NCBI GenBank assembly: GCA_965212595.1 | Contig: CBDBVE010000007.1 | Location: 1-64,000 of the forward strand | Origin: Poritiphilus sp965212595 | Lineage (GTDB): Bacteria; Bacteroidota; Bacteroidia; Flavobacteriales; Flavobacteriaceae | Direction: 5' to 3' | DNA length: 64,000 nucleotides | Part shown: piece after piece, positions 42,322-51,910 of the stretch | Layout: each line of letters opens with the position of its first letter | Position numbering within the stretch: the stretch's first letter is position 1 | Translations under genes and position numbers: made by a program | Notes under the pieces: generated by a model | Databases searched by the model: none | The model's input: the letters and a program-made list of their open reading frames with translations, nothing else | What the model was told of the DNA's origin: nothing

Positions 42322-45300
42322 TTACGGTCCAGGTTCGTCTCCAGAGGTATTAAAATTAGATGCCAAAAGAGAGAAATCTAGAGCCGAAACTACTCCATCC
42401 CCATTGAAATCTGCCCTTGCGTCGTAACCCGCATCTCCATCACTTAAATTAAAGGTCGTTGCCAAAACAGAGAAGTCAAGAGCTGAAACCTGATTATCGT
42501 TATTGGCGTCTCCGCCCCTCAATTCTCCTATATCCATGGTGTTGCTTCCTGCAACGACTGTTATGCTACCTATCTTCTGTAGATAGTTGGCAGATTTTAT
42601 GGCTACATCATAAGTCCCCGGTGCCATGCCTGTCACAATTGCCTCTCCAATAGTAGAACCAGTAGGCGTAAATTGATAGGAAGGTGTTGTAGATCCCTGA
42701 GGATAGACATCTATAGTGAGATCCATGCTGTAGTCAGTTCTGCCCTGTAACGTATAAGACACGGTAAGGTCAGATACCGCAGTAGGATCGTAAAGCAAAG
42801 TAATTAAGTTGGATGTCATACTTACCTGCTGATCTACCGCATAGGCTCCGGCCGATGTAACAGCAACCAACTGGTTTAACCCACCATCGGGTGTTCCTGC
42901 GGCGCCTGCAGTTTCAAGCAAAGTAATTGGTATATCAACCGTTCCACCCGTACCAATAACTCCAGAATAAAGTGTTTTACCTGCCATTGCTTCGTTCGCA
43001 TAATACGTCGGATCTGGCACATTAAATGGTGGACCACCAGAAGCGATATACAACCTTGAATCCATAAGGAGGAGGGATACGTTATTTCCAGGAATCCCGG
43101 TTACGGTAACTGTTTGGTTTAAACTGCCTACTGTTGCTTGCCCTGTTCCTACTCCAACTACCGAAATAGAAGGGGTTGAAGGAGCTGTAGGTGCTACTAC
43201 TGCCTGACTTCCACCAGGACTGCCATCTTCGTACAAGCTGCTGGTTATCACAGAACCATCGCTAAAGGTTATGGTAACGGTTGCTCCGGTAAGTTCGTAG
43301 CCTGAGACGGCACCGGCAGCGCCCGCACCTGGAACACCTTGTATACTATTGGGATCAACATCTGTAGTAAAATCAAAGTATTCTCCCGGATCAAACTCAC
43401 TAAAATCAACACTGATAATATCAAAACCACCATTTCTTGGTTGACTAAAAGGATCAACACAAGGATCCGTTGGAGTTACCAGGCCGACAAGGGCAGCACC
43501 CGTGTTCGGAGTGAAACAACTGGCGGTAGCATCTCCACCTGCTCCTACAGGATCGAACACCATATCGGGTAGGATACCTGTGCTTAGGTCTATTGAGACA
43601 TTGGTAATTTGAACACCTCCGGTAGAAGTATTCGTAATCTGGAAACTACTGGCACTAAACGTACTAGCGTCTAAAGCGGCTCCGGGTGTAATTTCCACCA
43701 AAGCTGATGGTGCAATAACTGCAGTAGGATCGTATTCCAGGACAATAACATTAGATGCAATACTATTCTCACCCGTTACCAGGTCTGTCACGGCGATAAA
43801 GTGATTAATTCCACCATCTGGCGTTCCAGGCGCACCGGGAGATTGAGTTAGGACCACAGGAATACTTCCCATTCCTGAAGCGTCTAATGTAATGCTGTAC
43901 AACTGCTTTGTCATCGCTTCATTGGCTTCAAAGAGGTCTACGTCATAGCCTACACCAGGGTTACCCGGGTCTATAAATAATCTTCCATCTACCCTTAGTA
44001 AGGTAACGTTGGTATTTGGTTCTCCAGTAATTTGAACTGTTTGATTGGCATCTGTGACCAATCTATTTAGTCCCGATCCGTCTACCAAAATTGAAGGCGC
44101 GACCAGCATATTGCTCGTTCCATCAATAATTGCATCAGAACCCCCAACCGAACCTTCATCAAATAGGCTGGAAGTATAAATTACCCCACTTGCGAATTCA
44201 ATAGATATCGTTCCGCCGATAAACTCAAATCCTGAGATAGAGCCTGCATCTCCCGTAGATAGATCTCCTTTTATAGATGTAGGGTCCATATCTACTCCAA
44301 AGGCAAAGGATTCTCCAGGATTAAAATCGGTGAAATCTAAGGTCATCTCATCGTATCCCTCATCATTGTCAACTCCGTTGTGTGGTTCCGCAAAAACACT
44401 TTCACAGTCCTGCGGATCTGTACCTCCGTTGGCGGGAACGGTTATCCCAACCTCTGCGGCTGTATTACCTGCGGTCCCTGCAGTAAGGCATTTTGCGCCA
44501 TTATCACCCGCGGTACCTACCGGATCAAAGACCACATCCATCATATAACCCGAAGCGGTATTTATCGTCACATTGACAATATTGTCATCTCCGGTGTTTT
44601 GAATAATAAACGAATTATTGCCGAAAGTAGAGGCGCTCAATGGAGCTCCCGGAGTAACCTGTACCAGGGCTGCCGGGTTTCCGATTGGAGTGGCTGTAAC
44701 ATTCCAGCTAAAGTCTACCTGCGCTACGCCTGCAGGATCACATGCATCTGTAACTATCACTGAAACATCATAGGGACTATTCTCAGAAGCTCCAGGCATA
44801 CCTCCCATATTTTGTTGTGAATCTGGAATGTTGTTAAGTTGATTTTGACCTTGACCTGTAAACTGATCATCTATATGCACCAGCGCCAATCGGTCTATTT
44901 TATGGCCTGCAGAACGCTCCGACATGGTTAGGGTAAAGGTACCTGCATTTGGGAAGTAGCCATAAATTGGGAATCCGTTGTTGTCAATAGTATTGGTATT
45001 CCACTTATTACCTCCACCTCCACTGCGGTATACTTTAAAGTATCCTTGATTTCCGGGGTTCTCATTGCCATGATCAGGCCTTCCTTGAGCATTCCCTGCG
45101 GGATAGTATAGCGTTTTGGCAGTATTTGTGCCGTTGAGAATATCTAAAAACTGGCTAGTTCCGGTTAGAGCTCCTCCTTCTACACAAAAGAAATGGACAT
45201 CCGAAGTATTGTCAATCTTAAACCAAGAATCGTTTTCCTCGGTAGTATTCGTTCCGGTGATGTTCGATTTCATATGGAAGCGATACACACCAGGTGTAGA

Positions 45301-48300
45301 AATTTCGAGGTTATAGACGATCTGTTGCCCGGCAGTGGCATTCCCAAAGCTGTTGAGACTAGCGACCAGGAAGTCTTCACCTCCTTCAGTAGTCAGATTC
45401 CAACCTCCAGGGGTATCAACAAAATCTGTTTCTGCTTCGAAAGCTATAAATCCATTATTTTCTATGAAAGCTCCAGGGGTACCCATACCAGTTCCTACCA
45501 GTAAAGTACCTGAGATGATTCCGGTTGCCGGATCGATCGTCAAATTAGGGGGTAAACCAGTAGCCTGATAGCTCAATGGGCCACAGGGAACTGTATTGCC
45601 ATCTGTGGCATCAATCTGCAGACTTACAACATCGCCTTCAACACCTACCTGACCTCCAGGATTAGCCACTATTGGTGGTGTCCCTGAGACTCCACCTGAA
45701 ACATCAACAATCTCTATTCCCTTAATGGCAGGATTTTCAATGACATCATGCAGTAGTTCAATATCTAAAGTCCCATCTGTCACCGTAAGGGTATGAGAGA
45801 GCATAAAGGCTCCAAGTGCTCCTGTAGTTCCAAAAGGATCAATATCATTCATAACAGCCGGTACTACACCTTCAATAGAAACATCAAACACGCGTTGTCC
45901 GCCGGCGGTTACACCGTTGAAAAGTTCAGCGAAATAAAGACGAACCTCCACTTCTGTACCTACTGGAATAGGGAATTGCCAAAGCATTTCAGGGTTTTCC
46001 GTACCATCAAAACGTTCCGTCGTGAACAGATCGCTAGGCGTGCTGTTAGGGAGTGATGGATCGGACATATTAATTGCACCTTGATAAGCCGAAGGTGAAG
46101 CCTGTGTAAATACGCCACCGGTAGGATTAGATGCGGCCAAATATGGAGAATTTGCGGCATCGCCAAACACACCCTGATCTAAGCCCCAATCAGGATTGGG
46201 TGCGTCCAGGGCCGCAACCAACGGTCCGCCTGCATTCACTCGATAGAGAATGTTAGAAGCCATTTGACCGCTTGTAAGGCCTACATTGGCCACTGATGAG
46301 CCTCCGTAGGAAATCGCCAGAGTGGCTGTCTCTCCCTCAGCAGTGCCTATATGTGAAACTTCTATTACGCTGCTTCCTCCTGCAGGAACTAAAAAGCTGG
46401 TATTGCTAATAATATTAAAATTAGCTGCATCTGTGCCGCTAAGTCCAAGTGAGGTAACAAATATCCCCTGATTTCCACCAGTGTTATCTATGGTGAAAGT
46501 GTCGCTACTGGCAGCAGGAATACTTACGGTTGCAGGAGTATTTAATGTTCCAGCCGAAATGGCCGCTCCGCTAGGGTTATCATTCCCATAGACTTCCATA
46601 TTGGTTTGCATGCCTCCTCCTTGCATAGGAGATCCTGAGGTAATCCAAATTCCACTACCGGAAACTATAGCTTGTGTTCCGTGACGCGCATTATTCAAAT
46701 CGTCTAGCGCTGTCCAATTTCCAGTACTTGGATCTAAAGCATCTGTATTGGCATAGGCTTGTCCGCCGCCTTCGCCTCCCATGACCACTACATTACCTTG
46801 GAACGTCACCGTCCCGGAGGCTGCTCTTGGTGTTGGCAAGTTACTACCTACAGGTAGTGTGGACCAGGAATTTGTGTTGAAGTTATATACATCAACGTCT
46901 GCGATTAGAGGAGCGAAAACACCTCCAGGACCTCCTGAAAGTCTTCCACCTACAACATACAATTCATTACCTACCACGGTGGCATGGAAATGATCTCTGG
47001 AGTTTGGCGCATCGGTCAAAGGAGTCCAGATCCCTGTAGCGGGGTCGAACTCATCAAACCAGGGTACATAACCCCCGTCATGCCCGTCTGTATTTCCGGC
47101 GATGACATAAAATTTGTCATTGTGTACGACCAGGGCTGCCGAACCTCGCTTTCGCGCATTGGGAATTGCAGGGCCCTGAATCCAGGTATCCGTCACAGGA
47201 TCGTACATATAAATATTGTTTGCAGGGGTTTCATTAGGGAAACCGTTGTCCTGAAAAGAACCTATCACCCATATTAATCCCTGATACTCAGTTGCCTGGA
47301 AGTGATTAAACTCAAAAGGAGCTGTAGAAGCCGCTGTTGACCAGGAATCAGCATCGTAGTCATATACTTCTACTTTGTCAGCATTCTCTCGCCCACCAAA
47401 CAAATAGAATTTATCACCTGCCTGAACAAAAGAATTTTCGTGCCGTGGTGTATGATCCGGACTATTGGTGATGTTTGTCCACTGGTCTGGCGCAGGTGCT
47501 GAGGCAGAAAGTATTTCTATCCCTTTAATACTGGGGTTTTGGGTATCCATGATAAAATTGATATCCAGATTTCCATCATTTACAGTCACATTGAAGGTTT
47601 CAACTCCGGCAGTGGCCCAGTTATAAGCTGCGGTTTGATCGAAATTATTTAGAACCAGTACTCCTTCAATCTCCACATCAAATACTCGGACCCCAGCGGT
47701 CTGAGCACCATCCCATATCTCTGCGAACAACAGATTTATGACATAGTCTCCATTATCTACCGGAAAGTCCCATTGCAAATTATCAGGAGCTGCCATTGTG
47801 TTATAGCGCTCGGTTAAGAAAATAGCATCCGGATATCCGGTATTGTTGGTTAGTCCTCCCGCGGGATTAGCACCAAAAGTAATATCTTCAGTTCCACTAT
47901 TTACATAAGGCGAAGGCGTACCTGTGGTTGCCGTACCGTTTGCTGTAGCTGTAGCTTGATCTTCAGACCAATTGATTGGTGAAGTATCGATAGAATTTGT
48001 CAACGGACCCCCGGCGTTCACACGATAAATCACATCTGTAGGATTGTTCGGGTCGAGCACCGTCCAGCCGAAATTGATAATCACAGGGCTGGAAGACGGC
48101 TTGCTAACGGTCACCTGAACCTGATAGAAGCCTGCATCCGCAGGATTTGATGAAATTGAGCCCAGCATTGAACCGTTCGTAGGTTCGATACTTACTCCTG
48201 GTGGCAGGCCTGAGGCCACAAAACTAAAAGTCTCATTGGGATCTCCACCACTCGCAATAACACTAAAAAGTGGGGTTTCACCAAGATCGTTGACCTGGTT

Positions 48301-51300
48301 GGCCACCGGATCTACGGTAATGGGTGGTCCGGATGACGGCGCGCCCAAAATTTCAATTCCATTGATCAATGGATTTTCTACCACATGCTCAAATAAAATA
48401 TTAATGGTACCATCTGTAAGGGTTACGGGATATTCCAGCATCCCTCCTACCTGGTGACCGAAAGTCGTGACGAGGTCCAGATCATTCTGTACCAAAACGC
48501 CTTCTATTGAAATGTCAAAAACCCTTTGTCCGGCACCTGATGTACCAGAAAATCCGTTCCCCATATACAATCTAACCGTGTAATTTCCGTTGGGGAGATT
48601 TCCGAAAGTCCATTCCATTTCGGGATCGGGTCCGGGATCCCAGCGCTCATTTGTAAAAATTGCCTGTGGTACGTAGGCCGGGACGGAAGCATCTCTCCCG
48701 GAAATATTCTGCGTAGAGTGATTTCCAGTATTGACATTATAGGATATTCCATTAAAATTTCCTCCTTGTGCGCCTGTGGCTGTAATTCCTGTCCAATTCG
48801 GGTTTGGTGCGTCTGTGGCCGTCAAAGTAGCACCATTAGCCCGAACCCTAATTAAGGGAACAGGTTGGTCTGTGACATTTACAGTAAAGGTTTGCTCGAC
48901 GAAAAAATTATCCAGGTCTGTTGCTCTAATGGTAATATTGGAGCTAGCCGGTGACCCAGGATAGCTAAGTGTTAGGTTATTTCCAGAAATGGAAGCTCCT
49001 ATGGCGTTATTTGAATTGGCTTCTACGGTATAGGTTAGGTTTCCAACTCCGTTGTCATCACCGAAATAAGAATCTAAACCAATTACATCGTTTGCATCAT
49101 TAATAAACTTATCGAGATCGGGTAGTTGCTGAGTTACGAAAGGAACACTACCAGCCACGTTGAGAAAATCCCAGGTAGCGCTAAAGTCGTCATCGCTGTC
49201 TGCTGTACCAATTATACCCACGTAAACCGGGCTAGAACTCTGAAGATCGGTAAGCACTTTTCCTTGAAGGTTAAAAGGGCTTCCGAGATCCATGATTGGC
49301 CCGTTATCTATCTGATACCTTGCCTGAACCTCACCTGTGGCAGCATTAACTACCATAAACAAATCCAGGTTGTTGGTTGTTGGCGTTGGCGTAAATCCTA
49401 TGGAGGTAGGAGATAGTAAGTTGATGGGTGAACCATTATCTTCACCTACGACACTTAGGTTAAAGTTTTCGCCAATAACTAGCTTTACGTAATCGTCCTG
49501 AAAGCCATCTCCGATAAACATCCCTTGAGATTCTGTGGCGGAGAAGTTCTCAAATAGTGGGAACATACGACCGTGGATTGTAAAGGTGCCTGAGCTACTA
49601 TTTACATTAATACCGTATTGAAAGGCCTTTTCCTGATCGTCTGTCAGTGCATCCCCGGTGGTCTGGTACATGGTTGTCGCGCCAATAGCACCACCTAGGA
49701 TATCATCAACATCAGAATTTGAAGCATCCGGGTCATCCAGCCAATTCTGATAATTCGGATTTGGATCCCCGTTGTTCATTAATCCGGTAAAACCTAAGCC
49801 TAGATATCCGCCGAGATCTGTCCCTAGGAAGAGTTCATTTTCTACAGGGAGGTCGAAAGGAGCTCCCAACTGAAGTGGATCTAAGTTGTCATTTATTCCA
49901 TCCCCATCGTCATCCAGGTCTAAAAGATCTGACACTAGGTCGTTGTCAAAATCTGTTGGCTGAGATGCTCCAGAACACAAATCAGTACCGTTTTGTAGTT
50001 CGTCGTCGTTGGTGTAGCCATCAGAATCGTTATCGCCATTAGGATCGTAACCTGTTTCACCAGGAAGAATGCAAATCACGAAGTCGTTGGGTTCTAATAC
50101 GACGATTCCATCGCCATTGTAATTCGCTACCCAAATGGTTCCAGGAAAAATTTCGGCATCACCCTGGGTATCTATACCAAGAGCGTTTCCGGTAACAGAC
50201 CACTTGTCTGGCTCAAAATTAATGATTGCACCAGTACCAGGATCTCTATCAACGCGGTGTAGATTCCCTCCTTTTCCTGCGATTAAGTCGCCTTGCATAG
50301 TACCCCCGAAATTGGAAGCTGTGTATTCTGCAATAGCGTTAGTATTGTTACTCCAGTTAACAACGATAATATCATTTGGCCCTTCAGGATTCACCCCAGG
50401 TGTGGTTGTCGGCTGTATAAAATCTGCATTAGAAGCATTTAATAAACTTGGGTCTACAGGTGGCCAGTTGGCTGGCAGCGCCATCATAGGGTCTGTCTCG
50501 GAGTTGGGCGAAGAACCGTCAGGATCGTATTTCTGCGTTCTGAAAAAGGAATCAGAAAAAGCCTGTCCGGCACCTCCGGGCGAATGTGACCCTCGAGTAA
50601 AAAGTCCAGCATCTTCATTGGCTCTAACGGGGCATGGATGCCCGCCATAAACGGAGCCAAAGGTATAACTATCGATATTTGTCGTTACCAGGTTTAGGTG
50701 GTCGCTGTTATTCACTTGTGGATCAAAAGGCATTGAGTTAGGAGCAGCATCTGGTCCTGTACTCCCAGGTTCTCCAGATCGGTAATTGTTGTTCACCTGA
50801 TTGGCATCTCCCTCAAACTCGGGGAAACCACCCCAATTTCCGTTAGCACCGTTATCGGTAACGTATACATGACCATCTGCGGTAACCACCATATCGTAAG
50901 TGTTACGATAACCTGGTGAAAACATTTGTACAGGACTTCCAGGCACCAACATTCCCATGTTTAATCCATCGTTGCCTCCCCAGGGATCGTTTACATCTAT
51001 GCCGTTATACCCTGGGGTATTGGGGTCTGTAATACCATTAGCATTATTTCTGGTTGGGTCATCTAAGGTTGGAACGTCATAAATATAGTCCCGGCTACCG
51101 TCGTTCTGAATTGAAAAATTGTCTTCCAGATCTGTCAAGTCAATTGCCAGTACGGCACCAGACAGTGCATATTCTGTGATATAGGCAAAGTTGTTAGATG
51201 GTGATCCTGCATTGGTAAAACCTCCGCTACAGACCAAAAGCCAATCGTTACCACCAATAGACCTAAAGACCATCCCGTTAGTAGCATGGTTTTCTTCAGA

Positions 51301-51885
51301 TCTTGGTAAACCTCTTACAATATCAACAGCTTCCCATGTACTTCCGTTAAGTGTGAGTCTGGTAATAACCCCCGAATTGGTATCCAGGTTAACATCACCA
51401 CCGCCCCCTCCGGCACCTCTTCTTCTATCGCTAGAAGACACATAGACAACAGGGTCTACAGCGGTACCAGTGACGGTTACACCAGTAACCTGACGGTTAC
51501 CGGGCCCGCCCAGTCCGCCATCATCATCGTCATGATTTGGTATATCCTGGACCAGAGTAAGCACTTCAGCATCCAGCACTTCATAGTTTGTGGAATTAAT
51601 TCTCTGAATAGTGTAGATTTTCACCAATCCGTCTTCTTCTACCACATACAAACGGCCATCTGGCCCAAACTCAAGGGCTGTGGCATTGTTTACTCCGGTA
51701 AAGCCATTAAAATTTAGGGTAGAAGAATCAAAGGCCTGAGCCTGAAGGTCTGTGGCAAAGGCCAGCAGCAAAAATAATGCTGCCAGCAACTTAGTCCACA
51801 TTTGTATGCTAATTCTTCTATTTCCTTCTCTGTTAACCCCTATAGCGATAGCATTCACCATAGGTTTTCTTTCTAATCTTTTCAT
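42322..51885 (-). CDS. Giant secreted multidomain protein with C-terminal dockerin
   Basis: About 3187 aa. The ATG at 51885 is preferred over an upstream TTG. A basic N-terminal extension (KRLERKPMV...NREGNRRIS) precedes the hydrophobic core LLAALFLLLAFA and cleavage near LQAQ (about 49). Residues 55-590 form a GSDH/NHL-like beta-propeller ('ATALEFGPDGRLYVVEEDG'), then TSP3-like acidic loops (610-665) and a LamG/ConA-like part (680-910). Malectin domains follow near 1010-1180, 1285-1460 and 1880-2065 ('YRVNAGGP', 'RVFDVSIEG'). Kelch repeats lie at 1465-1760 and a CBM-like part at 2135-2335. Two homologous modules of about 310 aa span 2400-3035. The end is a carboxypeptidase-regulatory-like beta domain plus two dockerin repeats (DANNDNQVSALD, DFNGDGVVSALD). 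No T9SS sorting domain is present. The gene lies 25 bp downstream of the cohesin-bearing gene. Confidence 0.88.
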   Translation of the reverse strand: MKRLERKPMVNAIAIGVNREGNRRISIQMWTKLLAALFLLLAFATDLQAQAFDSSTLNFNGFTGVNNATALEFGPDGRLYVVEEDGLVKIYTIQRINSTNYEVLDAEVLTLVQDIPNHDDDDGGLGGPGNRQVTGVTVTGTAVDPVVYVSSSDRRRGAGGGGGDVNLDTNSGVITRLTLNGSTWEAVDIVRGLPRSEENHATNGMVFRSIGGNDWLLVCSGGFTNAGSPSNNFAYITEYALSGAVLAIDLTDLEDNFSIQNDGSRDYIYDVPTLDDPTRNNANGITDPNTPGYNGIDVNDPWGGNDGLNMGMLVPGSPVQMFSPGYRNTYDMVVTADGHVYVTDNGANGNWGGFPEFEGDANQVNNNYRSGEPGSTGPDAAPNSMPFDPQVNNSDHLNLVTTNIDSYTFGSVYGGHPCPVRANEDAGLFTRGSHSPGGAGQAFSDSFFRTQKYDPDGSSPNSETDPMMALPANWPPVDPSLLNASNADFIQPTTTPGVNPEGPNDIIVVNWSNNTNAIAEYTASNFGGTMQGDLIAGKGGNLHRVDRDPGTGAIINFEPDKWSVTGNALGIDTQGDAEIFPGTIWVANYNGDGIVVLEPNDFVICILPGETGYDPNGDNDSDGYTNDDELQNGTDLCSGASQPTDFDNDLVSDLLDLDDDGDGINDNLDPLQLGAPFDLPVENELFLGTDLGGYLGLGFTGLMNNGDPNPNYQNWLDDPDASNSDVDDILGGAIGATTMYQTTGDALTDDQEKAFQYGINVNSSSGTFTIHGRMFPLFENFSATESQGMFIGDGFQDDYVKLVIGENFNLSVVGEDNGSPINLLSPTSIGFTPTPTTNNLDLFMVVNAATGEVQARYQIDNGPIMDLGSPFNLQGKVLTDLQSSSPVYVGIIGTADSDDDFSATWDFLNVAGSVPFVTQQLPDLDKFINDANDVIGLDSYFGDDNGVGNLTYTVEANSNNAIGASISGNNLTLSYPGSPASSNITIRATDLDNFFVEQTFTVNVTDQPVPLIRVRANGATLTATDAPNPNWTGITATGAQGGNFNGISYNVNTGNHSTQNISGRDASVPAYVPQAIFTNERWDPGPDPEMEWTFGNLPNGNYTVRLYMGNGFSGTSGAGQRVFDISIEGVLVQNDLDLVTTFGHQVGGMLEYPVTLTDGTINILFEHVVENPLINGIEILGAPSSGPPITVDPVANQVNDLGETPLFSVIASGGDPNETFSFVASGLPPGVSIEPTNGSMLGSISSNPADAGFYQVQVTVSKPSSSPVIINFGWTVLDPNNPTDVIYRVNAGGPLTNSIDTSPINWSEDQATATANGTATTGTPSPYVNSGTEDITFGANPAGGLTNNTGYPDAIFLTERYNTMAAPDNLQWDFPVDNGDYVINLLFAEIWDGAQTAGVRVFDVEIEGVLVLNNFDQTAAYNWATAGVETFNVTVNDGNLDINFIMDTQNPSIKGIEILSASAPAPDQWTNITNSPDHTPRHENSFVQAGDKFYLFGGRENADKVEVYDYDADSWSTAASTAPFEFNHFQATEYQGLIWVIGSFQDNGFPNETPANNIYMYDPVTDTWIQGPAIPNARKRGSAALVVHNDKFYVIAGNTDGHDGGYVPWFDEFDPATGIWTPLTDAPNSRDHFHATVVGNELYVVGGRLSGGPGGVFAPLIADVDVYNFNTNSWSTLPVGSNLPTPRAASGTVTFQGNVVVMGGEGGGQAYANTDALDPSTGNWTALDDLNNARHGTQAIVSGSGIWITSGSPMQGGGMQTNMEVYGNDNPSGAAISAGTLNTPATVSIPAASSDTFTIDNTGGNQGIFVTSLGLSGTDAANFNIISNTSFLVPAGGSSVIEVSHIGTAEGETATLAISYGGSSVANVGLTSGQMASNILYRVNAGGPLVAALDAPNPDWGLDQGVFGDAANSPYLAASNPTGGVFTQASPSAYQGAINMSDPSLPNSTPSDLFTTERFDGTENPEMLWQFPIPVGTEVEVRLYFAELFNGVTAGGQRVFDVSIEGVVPAVMNDIDPFGTTGALGAFMLSHTLTVTDGTLDIELLHDVIENPAIKGIEIVDVSGGVSGTPPIVANPGGQVGVEGDVVSLQIDATDGNTVPCGPLSYQATGLPPNLTIDPATGIISGTLLVGTGMGTPGAFIENNGFIAFEAETDFVDTPGGWNLTTEGGEDFLVASLNSFGNATAGQQIVYNLEISTPGVYRFHMKSNITGTNTTEENDSWFKIDNTSDVHFFCVEGGALTGTSQFLDILNGTNTAKTLYYPAGNAQGRPDHGNENPGNQGYFKVYRSGGGGNKWNTNTIDNNGFPIYGYFPNAGTFTLTMSERSAGHKIDRLALVHIDDQFTGQGQNQLNNIPDSQQNMGGMPGASENSPYDVSVIVTDACDPAGVAQVDFSWNVTATPIGNPAALVQVTPGAPLSASTFGNNSFIIQNTGDDNIVNVTINTASGYMMDVVFDPVGTAGDNGAKCLTAGTAGNTAAEVGITVPANGGTDPQDCESVFAEPHNGVDNDEGYDEMTLDFTDFNPGESFAFGVDMDPTSIKGDLSTGDAGSISGFEFIGGTISIEFASGVIYTSSLFDEGSVGGSDAIIDGTSNMLVAPSILVDGSGLNRLVTDANQTVQITGEPNTNVTLLRVDGRLFIDPGNPGVGYDVDLFEANEAMTKQLYSITLDASGMGSIPVVLTQSPGAPGTPDGGINHFIAVTDLVTGENSIASNVIVLEYDPTAVIAPSALVEITPGAALDASTFSASSFQITNTSTGGVQITNVSIDLSTGILPDMVFDPVGAGGDATASCFTPNTGAALVGLVTPTDPCVDPFSQPRNGGFDIISVDFSEFDPGEYFDFTTDVDPNSIQGVPGAGAAGAVSGYELTGATVTITFSDGSVITSSLYEDGSPGGSQAVVAPTAPSTPSISVVGVGTGQATVGSLNQTVTVTGIPGNNVSLLLMDSRLYIASGGPPFNVPDPTYYANEAMAGKTLYSGVIGTGGTVDIPITLLETAGAAGTPDGGLNQLVAVTSAGAYAVDQQVSMTSNLITLLYDPTAVSDLTVSYTLQGRTDYSMDLTIDVYPQGSTTPSYQFTPTGSTIGEAIVTGMAPGTYDVAIKSANYLQKIGSITVVAGSNTMDIGELRGGDANNDNQVSALDFSVLATTFNLSDGDAGYDARADFNGDGVVSALDFSLLASNFNTSGDEPGP
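42340..42516 (-). other. Dockerin type I domain of the giant protein
   Basis: Two 22-residue repeats separated by about 13 residues: GDANNDNQVSALDFSVLATTFN and ADFNGDGVVSALDFSLLASNFN. Each has Asp/Asn at loop positions 1, 3, 5 and Asp at 12, the calcium EF-loop of dockerins, followed by a short helix. Positions 10-11 (Ala-Leu) are the same in both repeats, so the domain is nearly twofold symmetric. Confidence 0.8.
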
Positions 51886-51910
51886 CTTCTTCAATTTTAA
51901 CCTATGATAC

